This document shows positions 53,645 through 62,995 of a stretch of DNA of 64,000 bases, piece by piece. The notes under the pieces are model-generated. The model saw nothing but the letters and a program-made list of their open reading frames with translations, was not told where the DNA came from and made no database searches. The position numbers were made by a program, and so were the translations under genes. Where the stretch lies: contig NZ_JPRM01000002.1 of the NCBI RefSeq assembly GCF_000737695.1, forward strand, positions 110,370 to 174,369. The letters run 5' to 3'. This DNA comes from Flavobacterium hydatis (lineage in GTDB: Bacteria > Bacteroidota > Bacteroidia > Flavobacteriales > Flavobacteriaceae). Numbering within the stretch: the stretch's first letter is position 1; each line of letters begins with the position of its first letter.

Positions 53645-55714
53645 TTGATTTCACAAAATACTATAAATACCGTTTTTGAAACTGCTCGAGTAGAGGAGGT
53701 AATTGGCGATTTTGTACATTTAAAACGCGCAGGAAGTAACTTTAAAGGATTGAGCCCATTCTCGGATGAGCGCTCACCATCGTTTATGGTATCGCCTGCA
53801 AAAGGAATCTGGAAAGATTTTAGTTCTGGAAAAGGGGGGAACTCAGTTGCTTTCTTAATAGAACATGAACATTTCACGTATCCGGAAGCCATTCGATATT
53901 TGGCAAGAAAATATAATATCGAAATTGAAGAAACCGAACAAACGGATGCTGAAAGAGCCATTACAGATGTTCGTGAAAGTATGTATCTAGTTTCTGAGTT
54001 TGCTAAAAAATATTTTCATAATGTACTTTTAAAAACAGATGAAGGTCAGGCAATTGGTTACTCTTATTTTAAAGAAAGAGGATTTACCAATGAAACAATT
54101 AAAAAATTCGAACTGGGATATTCTCCAGAAACTTGGGATGCTTTTACTAAAGAAGCACTTGGTCAGGGATATAAACTTGAATTTCTTGAAAGTACAGGGC
54201 TAACAATTGGTAAAGAAGATCGCCCATTTGATAGGTTTAAAGGACGTGTTATGTTCCCGATACAAAGTATGTCGGGGCGTGTTCTTGGATTTGGAGGACG
54301 TATTTTAACCAATGACAAAAAAGCTGCAAAATATTTAAATTCACCAGAGAGTGATATTTACCATAAGAGTAAAGTATTGTATGGTATTTTTCAGGCCAAA
54401 CAAGCTATTGCTAAACAAAATAATTGTTTTTTAGTTGAAGGTTATACAGATGTAATTCAGTTTAATCAAGCCGGGATAGAAAATGTAGTTGCTTCTTCGG
54501 GAACTGCATTAACACCAGATCAGATTAGGCTGGTAAACAGATTAACAAAAAATATTACTGTACTTTTTGATGGTGATGCTGCGGGATTACGAGCGTCTAT
54601 TAGAGGAATCGATTTGATTCTGGAAGAAGGTATGAATGTAAGAGTTTGTACTTTTCCTGATGGAGATGATCCAGATAGTTTTGCCAGAAAAACTTCGCAT
54701 GATGATTTGGTTGCATACTTAGAGAACAATGCTAAAGACTTTATACAGTTTAAGGCTTCGTTGTTAATGAATGAAGCAAAAAATGATCCTATAAAGAAAG
54801 CCGATTTGATTCGGGATATGGTTACGAGTATTTCTAAAATTCCAGACAGGATTCAGCGTGAAGTTTATGTTCAGGAATGTGCCAGAATTATGGATATCTC
54901 AGAGCAGGTACTTGTGAGTACTTTGGCGCAGTTGATTCAAAAGGATATTGCAGAAGTTGGTAAAAAGCAAAAGCAGGAGCAAAAGCCTTTTGAGGTTCAT
55001 AGAAACCAAAAGCCAAAACAAACAGGATATTCAGGAGGTGATCCAGAAGATCCAAGAAACGGGCCGCCAGATGATTATCCGGGAGAGCCAGGATATCCGG
55101 TAGAGCAACAGGCAGAAAAAGTTGATATTTTATATTATTTAGAACGTAAAGTAATTGAGATTTTATTGCTTTATGGAGATAAGACAGAAGAGTTTGAAGA
55201 TGTTTTCTTGAGAAGTAATGGAGAAGGCGAAATAGAAACTGTAACGGAAATGAAGGAATACAAAGTTTTTCAGCGAATTTATTTGAGTTTGCAGGAAGAT
55301 GAAGTAGAGCTTTCTAATAATCTGTTTCGAGATATTTTTACAGATTTAATTGCTTTCTATCATCAGAATGAAAAATTTAGTTTAGAGCAATATTTAATGC
55401 GCTTACAGCCTGATTTTGCTCAGGAAGTTACAGATATTTTGATGGAAGATGAAAAAGTTACACTACATGATTGGGAAGGTCAAAATATTTTTTCGAAAGG
55501 GAAATCAGAATCAATAAGTCAATATGTAACAGAGACAATTTTGTCTATGCGTTGGTTTTTGGTCGATAAGCTTATAGAGGAATTAAAAAGCTCCATAGTA
55601 TCAGACCCTAAGGAAGATAATATGGAGCTCTTGTTAATGGTGGTAGATTACTCTAAATTAATTAATTCGTTTTCGAGAAAACTCGGGAGGGTAATGTCCC
55701 GTTATCATAATTAA
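53645..55714 (+). CDS. dnaG: DNA primase without zinc-finger ligands
   Basis: A 689-residue primase. The start must be TTG (53645): an in-frame TAA at 53636 and no ATG precede it. The N-terminal finger domain has the right framing (GLSPFSDERSPSF, WKDFSSGKGGN) but the four zinc ligands of CHC2 are replaced by Ser37, Ser40, Asp58 and Ser61, so no zinc can be held there. The TOPRIM core is complete: LVEGYTDVIQF, SGTALTPDQ, VLFDGDAAGLRASI and PDGDDPDSFA. A low-complexity hinge follows near residue 455-490 (GGDPEDPRNGPP), then a helical C-terminal domain for the helicase. It makes RNA primers at the fork. Its stop overlaps the convergent LuxR-type gene. Confidence 0.93.
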   Translation: MISQNTINTVFETARVEEVIGDFVHLKRAGSNFKGLSPFSDERSPSFMVSPAKGIWKDFSSGKGGNSVAFLIEHEHFTYPEAIRYLARKYNIEIEETEQTDAERAITDVRESMYLVSEFAKKYFHNVLLKTDEGQAIGYSYFKERGFTNETIKKFELGYSPETWDAFTKEALGQGYKLEFLESTGLTIGKEDRPFDRFKGRVMFPIQSMSGRVLGFGGRILTNDKKAAKYLNSPESDIYHKSKVLYGIFQAKQAIAKQNNCFLVEGYTDVIQFNQAGIENVVASSGTALTPDQIRLVNRLTKNITVLFDGDAAGLRASIRGIDLILEEGMNVRVCTFPDGDDPDSFARKTSHDDLVAYLENNAKDFIQFKASLLMNEAKNDPIKKADLIRDMVTSISKIPDRIQREVYVQECARIMDISEQVLVSTLAQLIQKDIAEVGKKQKQEQKPFEVHRNQKPKQTGYSGGDPEDPRNGPPDDYPGEPGYPVEQQAEKVDILYYLERKVIEILLLYGDKTEEFEDVFLRSNGEGEIETVTEMKEYKVFQRIYLSLQEDEVELSNNLFRDIFTDLIAFYHQNEKFSLEQYLMRLQPDFAQEVTDILMEDEKVTLHDWEGQNIFSKGKSESISQYVTETILSMRWFLVDKLIEELKSSIVSDPKEDNMELLLMVVDYSKLINSFSRKLGRVMSRYHN

Positions 55715-56340
55715 ATAATTTCTAGTGTTTTGGCTTTATTAACCAAATCTACTAAATTAGTAACGTTTAATTTTGTTAGTAATCTTAGTTTGTAAGTACT
55801 AATTGTTTTTTCGTTAAGATTTAGAATTTTAGAAATTTCGTTGTTTTTCTTACCATCGCTTAAGTAACGTAATACTTCGATCTCTCTGTTAGAAAGTTTT
55901 CGATACAAACGTTCGCTTTTGCTTTGTTTTGCGATCAATGCCATGTTCTTGCGTACAGTTTCATTGATGATAATTTTACCTTCGTGAACTTTGATAATCG
56001 AAATCCCCAGAGTTTCTAGTTTTTCTGTTTTGTGAATGTATCCCGAAACACCAGCTTTTATGGCATTTGGAGCATACATTTGTTCAGAAAGATTACTGAA
56101 GATGATGATTTTTGTTTTTGGAAAGTTTTTCAGAATAGACTTAACTTCAAAAATACTAGCTAGACCTTCTAATTCTAAATCTAAAATAAGAATGTCGATG
56201 TCTTTTGTTTGAAGGATGTCTTTTACCATCGTAAAGTTGCCTACATTTGCAACAATTGAAATGTCATCATGGTCTTTAAAATACGACTTAACGCCAAAGT
56301 GCGTCACAGGGTGGTTGTCTGCTAAACATACTTTAATCAT
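55711..56340 (-). CDS. NarL/FixJ-type response regulator with LuxR DNA-binding domain
   Basis: A 209-residue regulator. The receiver has the acidic start IKVCLADNHPVTHFG, the phospho-acceptor in IDILILDLELEGL and the switch region IIIFSNLSEQMYAPNAIKAGVSGYIHKTE. The LuxR domain follows: LYRKLSNREIEVLRYLSDGKKNNEISKILNLNEKTISTYKLRLLTKL, with the L-S-x-R-E-x-E-V-L and K-T-V/I-S-x-Y/H pattern. No histidine kinase gene is next to it, so it is an orphan here. Its gene ends four bases inside dnaG on the opposite strand. Confidence 0.93.
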   Translation of the reverse strand: MIKVCLADNHPVTHFGVKSYFKDHDDISIVANVGNFTMVKDILQTKDIDILILDLELEGLASIFEVKSILKNFPKTKIIIFSNLSEQMYAPNAIKAGVSGYIHKTEKLETLGISIIKVHEGKIIINETVRKNMALIAKQSKSERLYRKLSNREIEVLRYLSDGKKNNEISKILNLNEKTISTYKLRLLTKLNVTNLVDLVNKAKTLEII

Positions 56341-56432
56341 AGTTTTACCTTTTTAAGAATTGTTCATTTTTTTTGGAACTGTAAAATTAATAAATAAATT
56401 CTGTAATTTATTGCAAATCAGTATAAAAATGA

Positions 56433-57239
56433 TTATTTTAACTTTTTAGGTATCGAACACACAGGTATAGGATTCATTTTGTGTTGATTGGCTGTGTTTA
56501 ATTTCTTGTATATTTCGAAAACTATTTTTTCTCTTCCTACAAAGTCAGCAGCTGATTTTCCTAGTTCATCGGCTAACATTGCCTCTTCTAGTTCGTCGTA
56601 ACTTGCCCCCAATTGATCCTCATCTGTTCTGTTATCTCCAAACAAACCATCAGTTGGTGCAGCTGTTAAAATTGAGTCAGGAATTTTAAGAAATACGCCT
56701 AATGCGTACACGTCAGATTTCATTAAATCGGCTATTGGGCTCAAATCTACGCCACCATCTCCGTATTTTGTGTAAAAACCTACGCCAAAATCTTCGACTT
56801 TGTTTCCTGTTCCGGCAACCAATAATCCGTAAATTCCAGCCAGATAATATAAGCTTGTCATGCGCAAACGAGCACGAGTATTAGCAAGCGATAAATTTAC
56901 TTTTGCAAGATCAGCATCATTAGGAATTGAGTCCTTAAAAGCTTCAAAAGTACTTGTTAAGTCAGTTTCGATATTAGAGACATTTGGGAACCGTTTTTTT
57001 AATTGTTCGATGTGTTCTCGTCCTCTAGAAACTTGATTTGGAGCTTGGTGTATTGGCATTTCTACACATAAAACCTTTAATCCGGTTTGAGCACATAATG
57101 TTGAGGTTACAGCCGAATCGACACCACCAGAAATTCCTATAATAAAACCATTCACTTTAGCATTGTTAGCGTAATCTTTTAACCACTCTACAATGTAGGT
57201 ATTTACTTTTTCTGTCTGAATAGTGCTTTTTTTAGCCAT
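56433..57239 (-). CDS. nadE: NH3-dependent NAD+ synthetase
   Basis: A 268-residue single-domain enzyme, lacking the glutaminase domain. The PP-loop ATP site is FIIGISGGVDSAVTSTL, and GTGNKVEDFGVGFYTKYGDGGVDLSPIADLMKSDVYALG completes the deamido-NAD site. It adenylates deamido-NAD and aminates it with ammonia to give NAD+. It lies divergently from gldB with a 100-base spacer; this nadE-gldB-gldC arrangement is typical of gliding flavobacteria. Confidence 0.95.
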   Translation of the reverse strand: MAKKSTIQTEKVNTYIVEWLKDYANNAKVNGFIIGISGGVDSAVTSTLCAQTGLKVLCVEMPIHQAPNQVSRGREHIEQLKKRFPNVSNIETDLTSTFEAFKDSIPNDADLAKVNLSLANTRARLRMTSLYYLAGIYGLLVAGTGNKVEDFGVGFYTKYGDGGVDLSPIADLMKSDVYALGVFLKIPDSILTAAPTDGLFGDNRTDEDQLGASYDELEEAMLADELGKSAADFVGREKIVFEIYKKLNTANQHKMNPIPVCSIPKKLK

Positions 57240-57268
57240 AATAGTTTAAGTTTTAAAATACAGGAATG

Positions 57269-57276
57269 TATATTTG
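57269..57276 (+). promoter_or_regulatory. Putative -7 box (TATATTTG) for gldB
   Basis: TATATTTG lies 63 bases before the gldB ATG in the nadE/gldB spacer. No clear -33 TTG is present. Confidence 0.5.
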
Positions 57277-57339
57277 CACAATTATATTTAAGTAGTCTTT
57301 ACTTAAAGAATTTTGCAACACAAACTTAATTAAAATAAA

Positions 57340-58296
57340 ATGAAAATATATCGGTTTGCTATCGCTCTATCTGTCTTTTTTTTGTCTTGCGACCAAAAAA
57401 GCAAAATTGAAAAAGCGGTAGAAGAAATTCCTGTTGATATTAAAGTAGAACGCTTTGATAAAGTGTTTTTTGAGAGCCAGCCAAAAGATCTGGGTAAAGT
57501 AAAAAAAGAATATCCATATTTTTTTCCAGCAGGAAATGATGATGCAGTTTGGTTAGAAAAAATGCAAAATCCGCTTTGGAGAGAACTGTATGCCGAAGTT
57601 CAGAAAAAGTATGGCAATTTTGAGCCAGTTCGAGAAGAGTTTAATAAACTATTCCAGCATATAGAATATTATTTTCCTAAAACTAAAACGCCAAAGGTTA
57701 TTACAATAATCTCTGAAATGGATTATAATAATAAAGCAATTTATGCCGATAGTTTGGTTGTAGTAGCGCTTGAACTGTATTTAGGAAAAGAGCATAAGTT
57801 TTATCAATTTCCTAATTATATAAAAGAGAATTTTGAAGAGAAACAAATTATGCCAGATGTAGTTTCTAGTTTTTCGCAAAAGAAAATCTCGCCTGTTACC
57901 GATAAGAACTTAATTAGCAAAATGGTATATTATGGAAAGCAGTTGTATTTAAAAGATATGCTTTTGCCAGATTATACCGATGCAGACAAAATAGGATATA
58001 CACCAGAACAAATAAAATGGTGTGAAGAGAATGAAGGATATATGTGGCGTTATTTTATAGAAAAAGAAATGTTGTATAGCGATGATGCAAAACTTACAAC
58101 ACGATTTATAAATACAGCACCATTTTCTAAATTTTACCTAGAAATAGATAACGAATCTCCAGGGCGCGTTGGAACCTGGATTGGTTGGCAAATTGTACGT
58201 TCTTATATGAAGAACAATGAGGTGTCGATAGAGCAATTATTAAAAACCAACGCAAAAGAAATTTTTGAAAAGTCAAAATATAAACCTAAGAAGTAA
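57340..58296 (+). CDS. gldB: Gliding motility lipoprotein GldB
   Basis: A 318-residue lipoprotein: signal with a Cys near residue 18 (LSVFFLSCDQKS). The family pattern is seen in VDIKVERFDKVFFESQPKDLGKVKKEYPYFFP, NPLWRELYAEVQKKYGNFE, and the C-terminal NESPGRVGTWIGWQIVRSYMKNN. GldB is one of the proteins required for gliding in Flavobacterium johnsoniae and likely acts at the inner membrane or periplasm with the secretion/gliding machinery. Its stop overlaps the gldC start by one base. Confidence 0.92.
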   Translation: MKIYRFAIALSVFFLSCDQKSKIEKAVEEIPVDIKVERFDKVFFESQPKDLGKVKKEYPYFFPAGNDDAVWLEKMQNPLWRELYAEVQKKYGNFEPVREEFNKLFQHIEYYFPKTKTPKVITIISEMDYNNKAIYADSLVVVALELYLGKEHKFYQFPNYIKENFEEKQIMPDVVSSFSQKKISPVTDKNLISKMVYYGKQLYLKDMLLPDYTDADKIGYTPEQIKWCEENEGYMWRYFIEKEMLYSDDAKLTTRFINTAPFSKFYLEIDNESPGRVGTWIGWQIVRSYMKNNEVSIEQLLKTNAKEIFEKSKYKPKK

Positions 58297-58637
58297 TGTC
58301 AGATAATAAACAAACCTCGGAAATTAATTTCCTTATAGAATTAGACGAAAACCGCGTGCCAGAAAAATTAAAATGGTCGGCAAAAGACGGTGGAGTCGAG
58401 GCTCAAGATGCAAAAGCAATTATGCTTTCTATCTGGGATAGTAAAGTACAGGAAACTATGCGTATTGATTTATGGACAAAAGATATGCCTGTAGATGAAA
58501 TGAAAATTTTCTTTCATCAAACTTTAGTAGCTATGGCAGATACTTTTAAACGTGCAACAGACGATGAAAAAATGTCGGACACAATGAAAGATTTCTGTGA
58601 TTATTTTGCTGAAAAGCTAGAATTGAAAAAATCGTAA
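58296..58637 (+). CDS. gldC: Gliding motility protein GldC
   Basis: A 113-residue cytosolic or membrane-associated protein, recognised by EINFLIELDENRVPEKLKWSAKDGG and the acidic end DTMKDFCDYFAEKLELKK. In F. johnsoniae, GldC is non-essential but needed for full gliding. It is translated from the gldB transcript (TAATG overlap) and is followed by a strong terminator. Confidence 0.92.
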   Translation: MSDNKQTSEINFLIELDENRVPEKLKWSAKDGGVEAQDAKAIMLSIWDSKVQETMRIDLWTKDMPVDEMKIFFHQTLVAMADTFKRATDDEKMSDTMKDFCDYFAEKLELKKS

Positions 58638-58666
58638 TCGATTTATATTAATACCATTTATTTGGA

Positions 58667-58704
58667 AAAACGCTATAAGACTTAGGTTTTATAGCGTTTT
58701 TTTT
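58667..58704 (+). terminator. Terminator after gldC
   Basis: AAAAACGCTATAA and TTATAGCGTTTTT pair around an eight-base loop with a long T run. Confidence 0.85.
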
Positions 58705-58706
58705 AT

Positions 58707-58782
58707 GGAGCAATCTCCTGCTGTACACTATATCTTTTATGGCAAACGCTGCCATAAAAGGATGCCGTTCCCATCAGGGCTA
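58707..58782 (+). repeat. Long hairpin repeat, copy 3
   Basis: Left arm GCTGTACACTATATCTTTT, stem ATGGCA/TGCCAT with a short loop, right arm AAAAGGATGCCGTTCCCATC then GGGCTA. The arms match copy 2 and the stem tip differs with pairing kept. Confidence 0.8.
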
Positions 58783-59031
58783 AAAAAAACTAGAACCCCG
58801 TATTTGTTTTTTAAGATTTATAAGAAGAGCTCGTCTGCGCTTTTACCCTGAAAATAAAGTCTTATTCTGATGCTTATATGATTTATGTAGTCTGTTCAAA
58901 TAGAAAATCAAGACTTACTTTACGAAAGCCTTTTTTGTGAAAACCTTTTTTAAATAATCGCTTTCAGACAATATTAAATCACTCAAAAGCGAACAAGTCA
59001 TTATACAACAAACCAATTAAAAAATAAGCAG

Positions 59032-59424
59032 ATGAGTTTTTTAGCAAAGTTAGAATTAGATAACGAGATATTTAATGTTTTAGAATTTGATATAAACCTA
59101 GATCAAAATACCGACAACAATGGTAAACCTTCTAATAAAACCAAAGGAGGACAAATAAGATTGGTTGTAGAAAGCACCCAAACCGATTTGTTTTCGGATT
59201 GGATGGTATCGCACACAAGTACCAAAAACGGAAAAATTATTTTTTATCGCAGAGACGCAATGAGTACCATGAAAAATGTGACTTTCAAGAAAGCATTCTG
59301 TATCTCATTTCGCAAAAGTTTTCGTAGTGAAGGCAATGTTCCCATGATAACCGAAATCCTTATTAGTTCCAACGAAGTAAAAATAGGTAATACCATATTC
59401 GAGAATAATTGGAAAAATTCTTAA
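59032..59424 (+). CDS. Type VI secretion tube protein (Hcp/TssD, Bacteroidota type)
   Basis: A 130-residue protein with the TssD family pattern for the Bacteroidota system (T6SS subtype iii): MSFLAKLELDNEIFNVLEFD at the start, then QIRLVVESTQTDLFSDWMV, a middle strand FYRRDAMSTMKNVTFKKAFCISFRKSF and the ending KIGNTIFENNWKNS. It is the short plus-one beta-barrel ring subunit that stacks into the tube. It is the first gene of the vgrG island and lies 41 bases before vgrG. Sheath and baseplate genes are not in this window. Confidence 0.9.
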   Translation: MSFLAKLELDNEIFNVLEFDINLDQNTDNNGKPSNKTKGGQIRLVVESTQTDLFSDWMVSHTSTKNGKIIFYRRDAMSTMKNVTFKKAFCISFRKSFRSEGNVPMITEILISSNEVKIGNTIFENNWKNS

Positions 59425-59465
59425 CAACCAAGGCTTCCTGCAAAATAATTTAACCAACTACAATT

Positions 59466-61319
59466 ATGGCATTACAAACCCACACTACAATAAAAATAGG
59501 CGAAAAATTAATCAGGAATTTTAGTGGGCTAAAAATTGTCCAAAAAATTCACGACCATCATACTTTCACTCTGCAAATAAGACAAGACACATTGGTAGAC
59601 GAATTTAAAAGCGTTATGCCAGTTTCGCAGCAGCTAATGGGCGAAAAAATAAGCATTGAGATAAAACCAATTCCGGATCTGGATGATCTTATGATTATTA
59701 CAAACCCAAAAGATTACATCATGCAGTTTTATGGGATTATTACCAAGGTAAACTTGCAAAAATCGATTAGCAATAGTATGGAAGAAACCATATTAATTAA
59801 AGGATATAGTACATCGATAATTCTTGATAATGGTCCAGATTCAAACTCATTTACTATGATGCCGTTAAGTGACATTGTAAATAAAATTAAATCAGGTTAT
59901 GAAATCGACATGAATGTAACTCCTTATTATAAAGATAATCTGGCTTACACCGTACAGTACAACGAGAGCGATTTTAATTTTCTGAATCGTTTGGCAATGC
60001 GCCACGGACAGTGGTTTTATGATACAGGACGTGCGATGGTTTTCGGAAGTCCGGGAAGTTCAGGAACAGACCCAAATCTTGTTTATGGAATTAATATGCG
60101 TGATTTTAGTTATAAAATAAAATTAGCTCCAACTTTATTTAAAACGATAGAGAATGATAATCGAAAAGGAGAATATTTTCTGGATGATACTGCAAAATAT
60201 AAAAAAGAAGCCGACGGATTTCACCAAAATTTCATCAATAAATCGGATTCCTTATTTAATAGAGAAACCGTAATACAACTTAATCAGAATGCAATAGGAG
60301 GAAACGGAAAAACAGCGACCGAAGAATATGCTAAGAATAAAATGCGTGCAATAGCAAGCAAGTTAATGCAAATAAAAGCTTCTAGCGAAGTTCCAGGAGT
60401 CACTCTTGGTAATACAGTAAGGATAACTGGAGTCGATATACAACTAGAAAGTACTTATAGAGTAACCAAGATAACCCATACTTGCGATGATGGCGGAGGA
60501 TACGAAAACCATTTTACGGCAGTAAACTTTAACGGAGCAGTATTTTCGCCAAAAACAAATCCCGATTTAGTCCCACGTTGTGAGAGTCAGTCGGCAATAG
60601 TAATTTCTAATGATGATCCCGACGGACTTGGAGGTGTAACCGTACAAATGCCATGGCAAGAAGCCAAAGGCGAAACCACACCGTTTATCCCAATGTTGCA
60701 ACAACATGGCGGAGATGGTAAAGGTATATATTGGATTCCCGAGGTAGGCGAAAAAGTTTTTGTCGATTTTCAAGGAGGTAATCCCGAAATGCCAATTGTT
60801 ACAGGAGCAATATCTAGTACAAAAGAAAAAAGCGGATATGCCACGCCTAATAATGATATGAAAGTAATGCGTACCCGTTCTGGAATTATGATTATGTATA
60901 ACGATGCCGAGAGAAGCCTTTTGATAGAAGACCCAAGCGGAAATAAATATTTCATGGATGGTAATGGAAGTATTAAACTTGTCGCCCCAAAAAATATAGA
61001 TATTGAAGCTGGGGAAGATATCATTATGAGTGCAGGACAAAATATTGTTACCAATGCAGGAATGAATATTAGTGAAAGTGCTGGAGGGTATAAAGAAACT
61101 ACGGTTGGTTTATATCATAACCTATCTATAGGAACCAATTATATCTTAAATGTTATAGGAAATATGTTCGAATGGGTAGGAGGAAAAAAAGAAATCGAAA
61201 GCGATGATATTAAAGAAACGGCTCAGGAAGTATTTTTAAGTAGTACCGAGAAAGGTATAGATGTACGAGGAGCTAAAAATGTAAATAACCACAGTGGAGA
61301 AACTTCTAGAAACGCATAA
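59466..61319 (+). CDS. Type VI secretion spike protein VgrG (TssI)
   Basis: A 617-residue spike protein. The N-terminal gp27-like part begins LRI-type (HTTIKIGEKLIRNFSGLKI) and has the YNESDFNFLNRLAMRHGQWFYDTG segment; the gp5-like part includes VQMPWQEAKGETTPFIPML, WIPEVGEKVFVDFQGGNPEMPIVTGAI. The C-terminus is a needle of short beta-helix repeats with I-D-I and E-A-G/I-x-A-G steps (GSIKLVAPKNIDIEAGEDIIMSAGQNIVTNAG). It punctures target cells and carries the effector encoded next. It has no fused toxin domain. Confidence 0.93.
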   Translation: MALQTHTTIKIGEKLIRNFSGLKIVQKIHDHHTFTLQIRQDTLVDEFKSVMPVSQQLMGEKISIEIKPIPDLDDLMIITNPKDYIMQFYGIITKVNLQKSISNSMEETILIKGYSTSIILDNGPDSNSFTMMPLSDIVNKIKSGYEIDMNVTPYYKDNLAYTVQYNESDFNFLNRLAMRHGQWFYDTGRAMVFGSPGSSGTDPNLVYGINMRDFSYKIKLAPTLFKTIENDNRKGEYFLDDTAKYKKEADGFHQNFINKSDSLFNRETVIQLNQNAIGGNGKTATEEYAKNKMRAIASKLMQIKASSEVPGVTLGNTVRITGVDIQLESTYRVTKITHTCDDGGGYENHFTAVNFNGAVFSPKTNPDLVPRCESQSAIVISNDDPDGLGGVTVQMPWQEAKGETTPFIPMLQQHGGDGKGIYWIPEVGEKVFVDFQGGNPEMPIVTGAISSTKEKSGYATPNNDMKVMRTRSGIMIMYNDAERSLLIEDPSGNKYFMDGNGSIKLVAPKNIDIEAGEDIIMSAGQNIVTNAGMNISESAGGYKETTVGLYHNLSIGTNYILNVIGNMFEWVGGKKEIESDDIKETAQEVFLSSTEKGIDVRGAKNVNNHSGETSRNA

Positions 61320-61321
61320 TT

Positions 61322-62995
61322 ATGGGAATTACAAGAATTATAGGCGGCACATTAACCAAAACTGCTAAGGGAAATATAGATATACGAGCAACCAAAGGAG
61401 ATGTAAATTTTATTGCAGCAGAACATAATAACTGGCATGGCGAAGAGGGAGGTATTATACATCATGATTATGAGCCATTACATCCTGTAGATTCATTAAA
61501 AAAAAGTATTACGATTACATTAAATATTTTTTTTGATGGTACACAAAACAATAAAACTAATACGGAGAAAGGAAAAGATCATAAAAAATCTAATCACGAA
61601 GACGATAGCTTTACCAATGATTTCTCAAATGTGGCTCGTGGGTATGATGCTATAGACCCTACATCTTCTTTTCAAAAAGCCTTATACATAGAAGGCATAG
61701 GAACTGAGGATTTGGAAAGTGATGATGTTTTTCCTGATATTGCAATAGGTATGGGTGATCGTGGTGTAGTTGCTAAAGTAATAAAAGCCTGTGTGAAAGC
61801 GCCTGAAAGACTGGAGAAATACAAAGATGATGAGATTGATATTTTATTTGTAAACGTATATGGTTTTAGCCGTGGTGCAGCGGCTGCAAGACATTTTCTG
61901 TATGTAGCCAATAGCGCTGCTATAATAGAAGCAACTCAAGACGATACCGTTTTAATAAAAGCTCCGGGAACGTATCAGGGTATGAAATCGACAGATTTTT
62001 ATTTTTCGATTCCTTCAAGCCCACTACTGGGCAAACATGGTTATTTTGCAGCCTGTTTATTAAAAAATGAGTTTAATATAAAATCTATACAAATCAATTT
62101 TGTGGGGTTGTATGATACCGTGTCTTCGCATGGGTTTTATCATGGTAATGATGTAAAAGATTTACATCTTACTGCTATCAAGAAAGCGCGTTTTGCCTTG
62201 CAATTATCAGCAGACGATGAATATCGCGAGAATTTTGATCTTACTGATATTACCAGTGCTGGTTTGCGTGGTTTAGAGCTTACCTTACCTGGGGTGCACT
62301 CAGATATTGGCGGTTCGTATCCAAACAATGCCACAGAAATTTAGTTATTGTATTATAAAAACGATGCGCCATATTATAATATGATGTACGATACTGAGAA
62401 GGAATCTAAAAAATTTAAAAAAATATTGATTAACGAGGGCTGGTATAAGGATAAGCAGCTTAAAACAGGACAATTGCGAGAACTCGATTTTAACCTAAAG
62501 GCCAGAGCAAATCCCGAATCGCTTCAAAATATGACATTATATCAGGGCATCGTGGGTACTCGTGATTTATACAATACCTACGACCAGATACCGCTTAATT
62601 TAATGTTTCATTTCTCTAAAGATAGTAAGGTGGTATATGATGAAAAAATCATAGAATTAAAACATACTATCAAAGATGAATTTATACAAACTGTCAAAAA
62701 AAGCTTAGATCGTTATATTAATGCCTGCAATAATTTGCCTAATAGTTATGTAGTGGGATACAACGACCCGCTATCTAATAGAGACCTCATTGATATAGAA
62801 TATCTTGAGAAACTGCAAAAAATATCCTATCTGGATTATATAGATATTGAGATACTCAAAAAACTACGCAATAAATACTTACATTGGTCGGTAAAAGCCA
62901 ATGAATTAGGGTTGGGTTCTAGGGAAAGTCAGGCTCCATCAAAAGATGGGGCATTTGAAGGGAAATACAGAAAAAGAGAAATACACAATGGATAA
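61322..62995 (+). pseudogene. T6SS lipase effector (DUF2235/Tle1-like), interrupted by an in-frame TAG
   Basis: One reading frame runs from 61322 to 62995 but codon 341 is TAG (62342-62344); the two halves (340 residues, then about 216) keep the same frame and continue a single protein. The DUF2235 domain has NIFFDGTQNN, the nucleophile elbow VYGFSRGAAAARHF (Ser183), VGLYDTVSSH (Asp265) and the His of LPGVHSDIGGSY (His326), so the full catalytic triad lies upstream of the stop. The N-terminus (residues 1-45) resembles the VgrG needle repeat and may be a loading tag. It should cut membrane phospholipids of rival cells. A TTG at 62348 could restart translation. Whether it is inactive, read through or a sequencing slip is unresolved. 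Confidence 0.8.

Larger units (their letters stand above)
58638..59031. other. 394-base region before the T6SS island
   Basis: It holds the gldC terminator and repeat copy 3. From 58790 to 59031 no gene, terminator or clear TAnnTTTG box is visible; the hcp promoter should lie here. Confidence 0.5.

Noticed and set aside
60567..61054. Minus-strand frames of up to 157 codons inside vgrG
   Set aside because: They are antisense to a strongly supported gene and look like shadows of its repeated needle codons.
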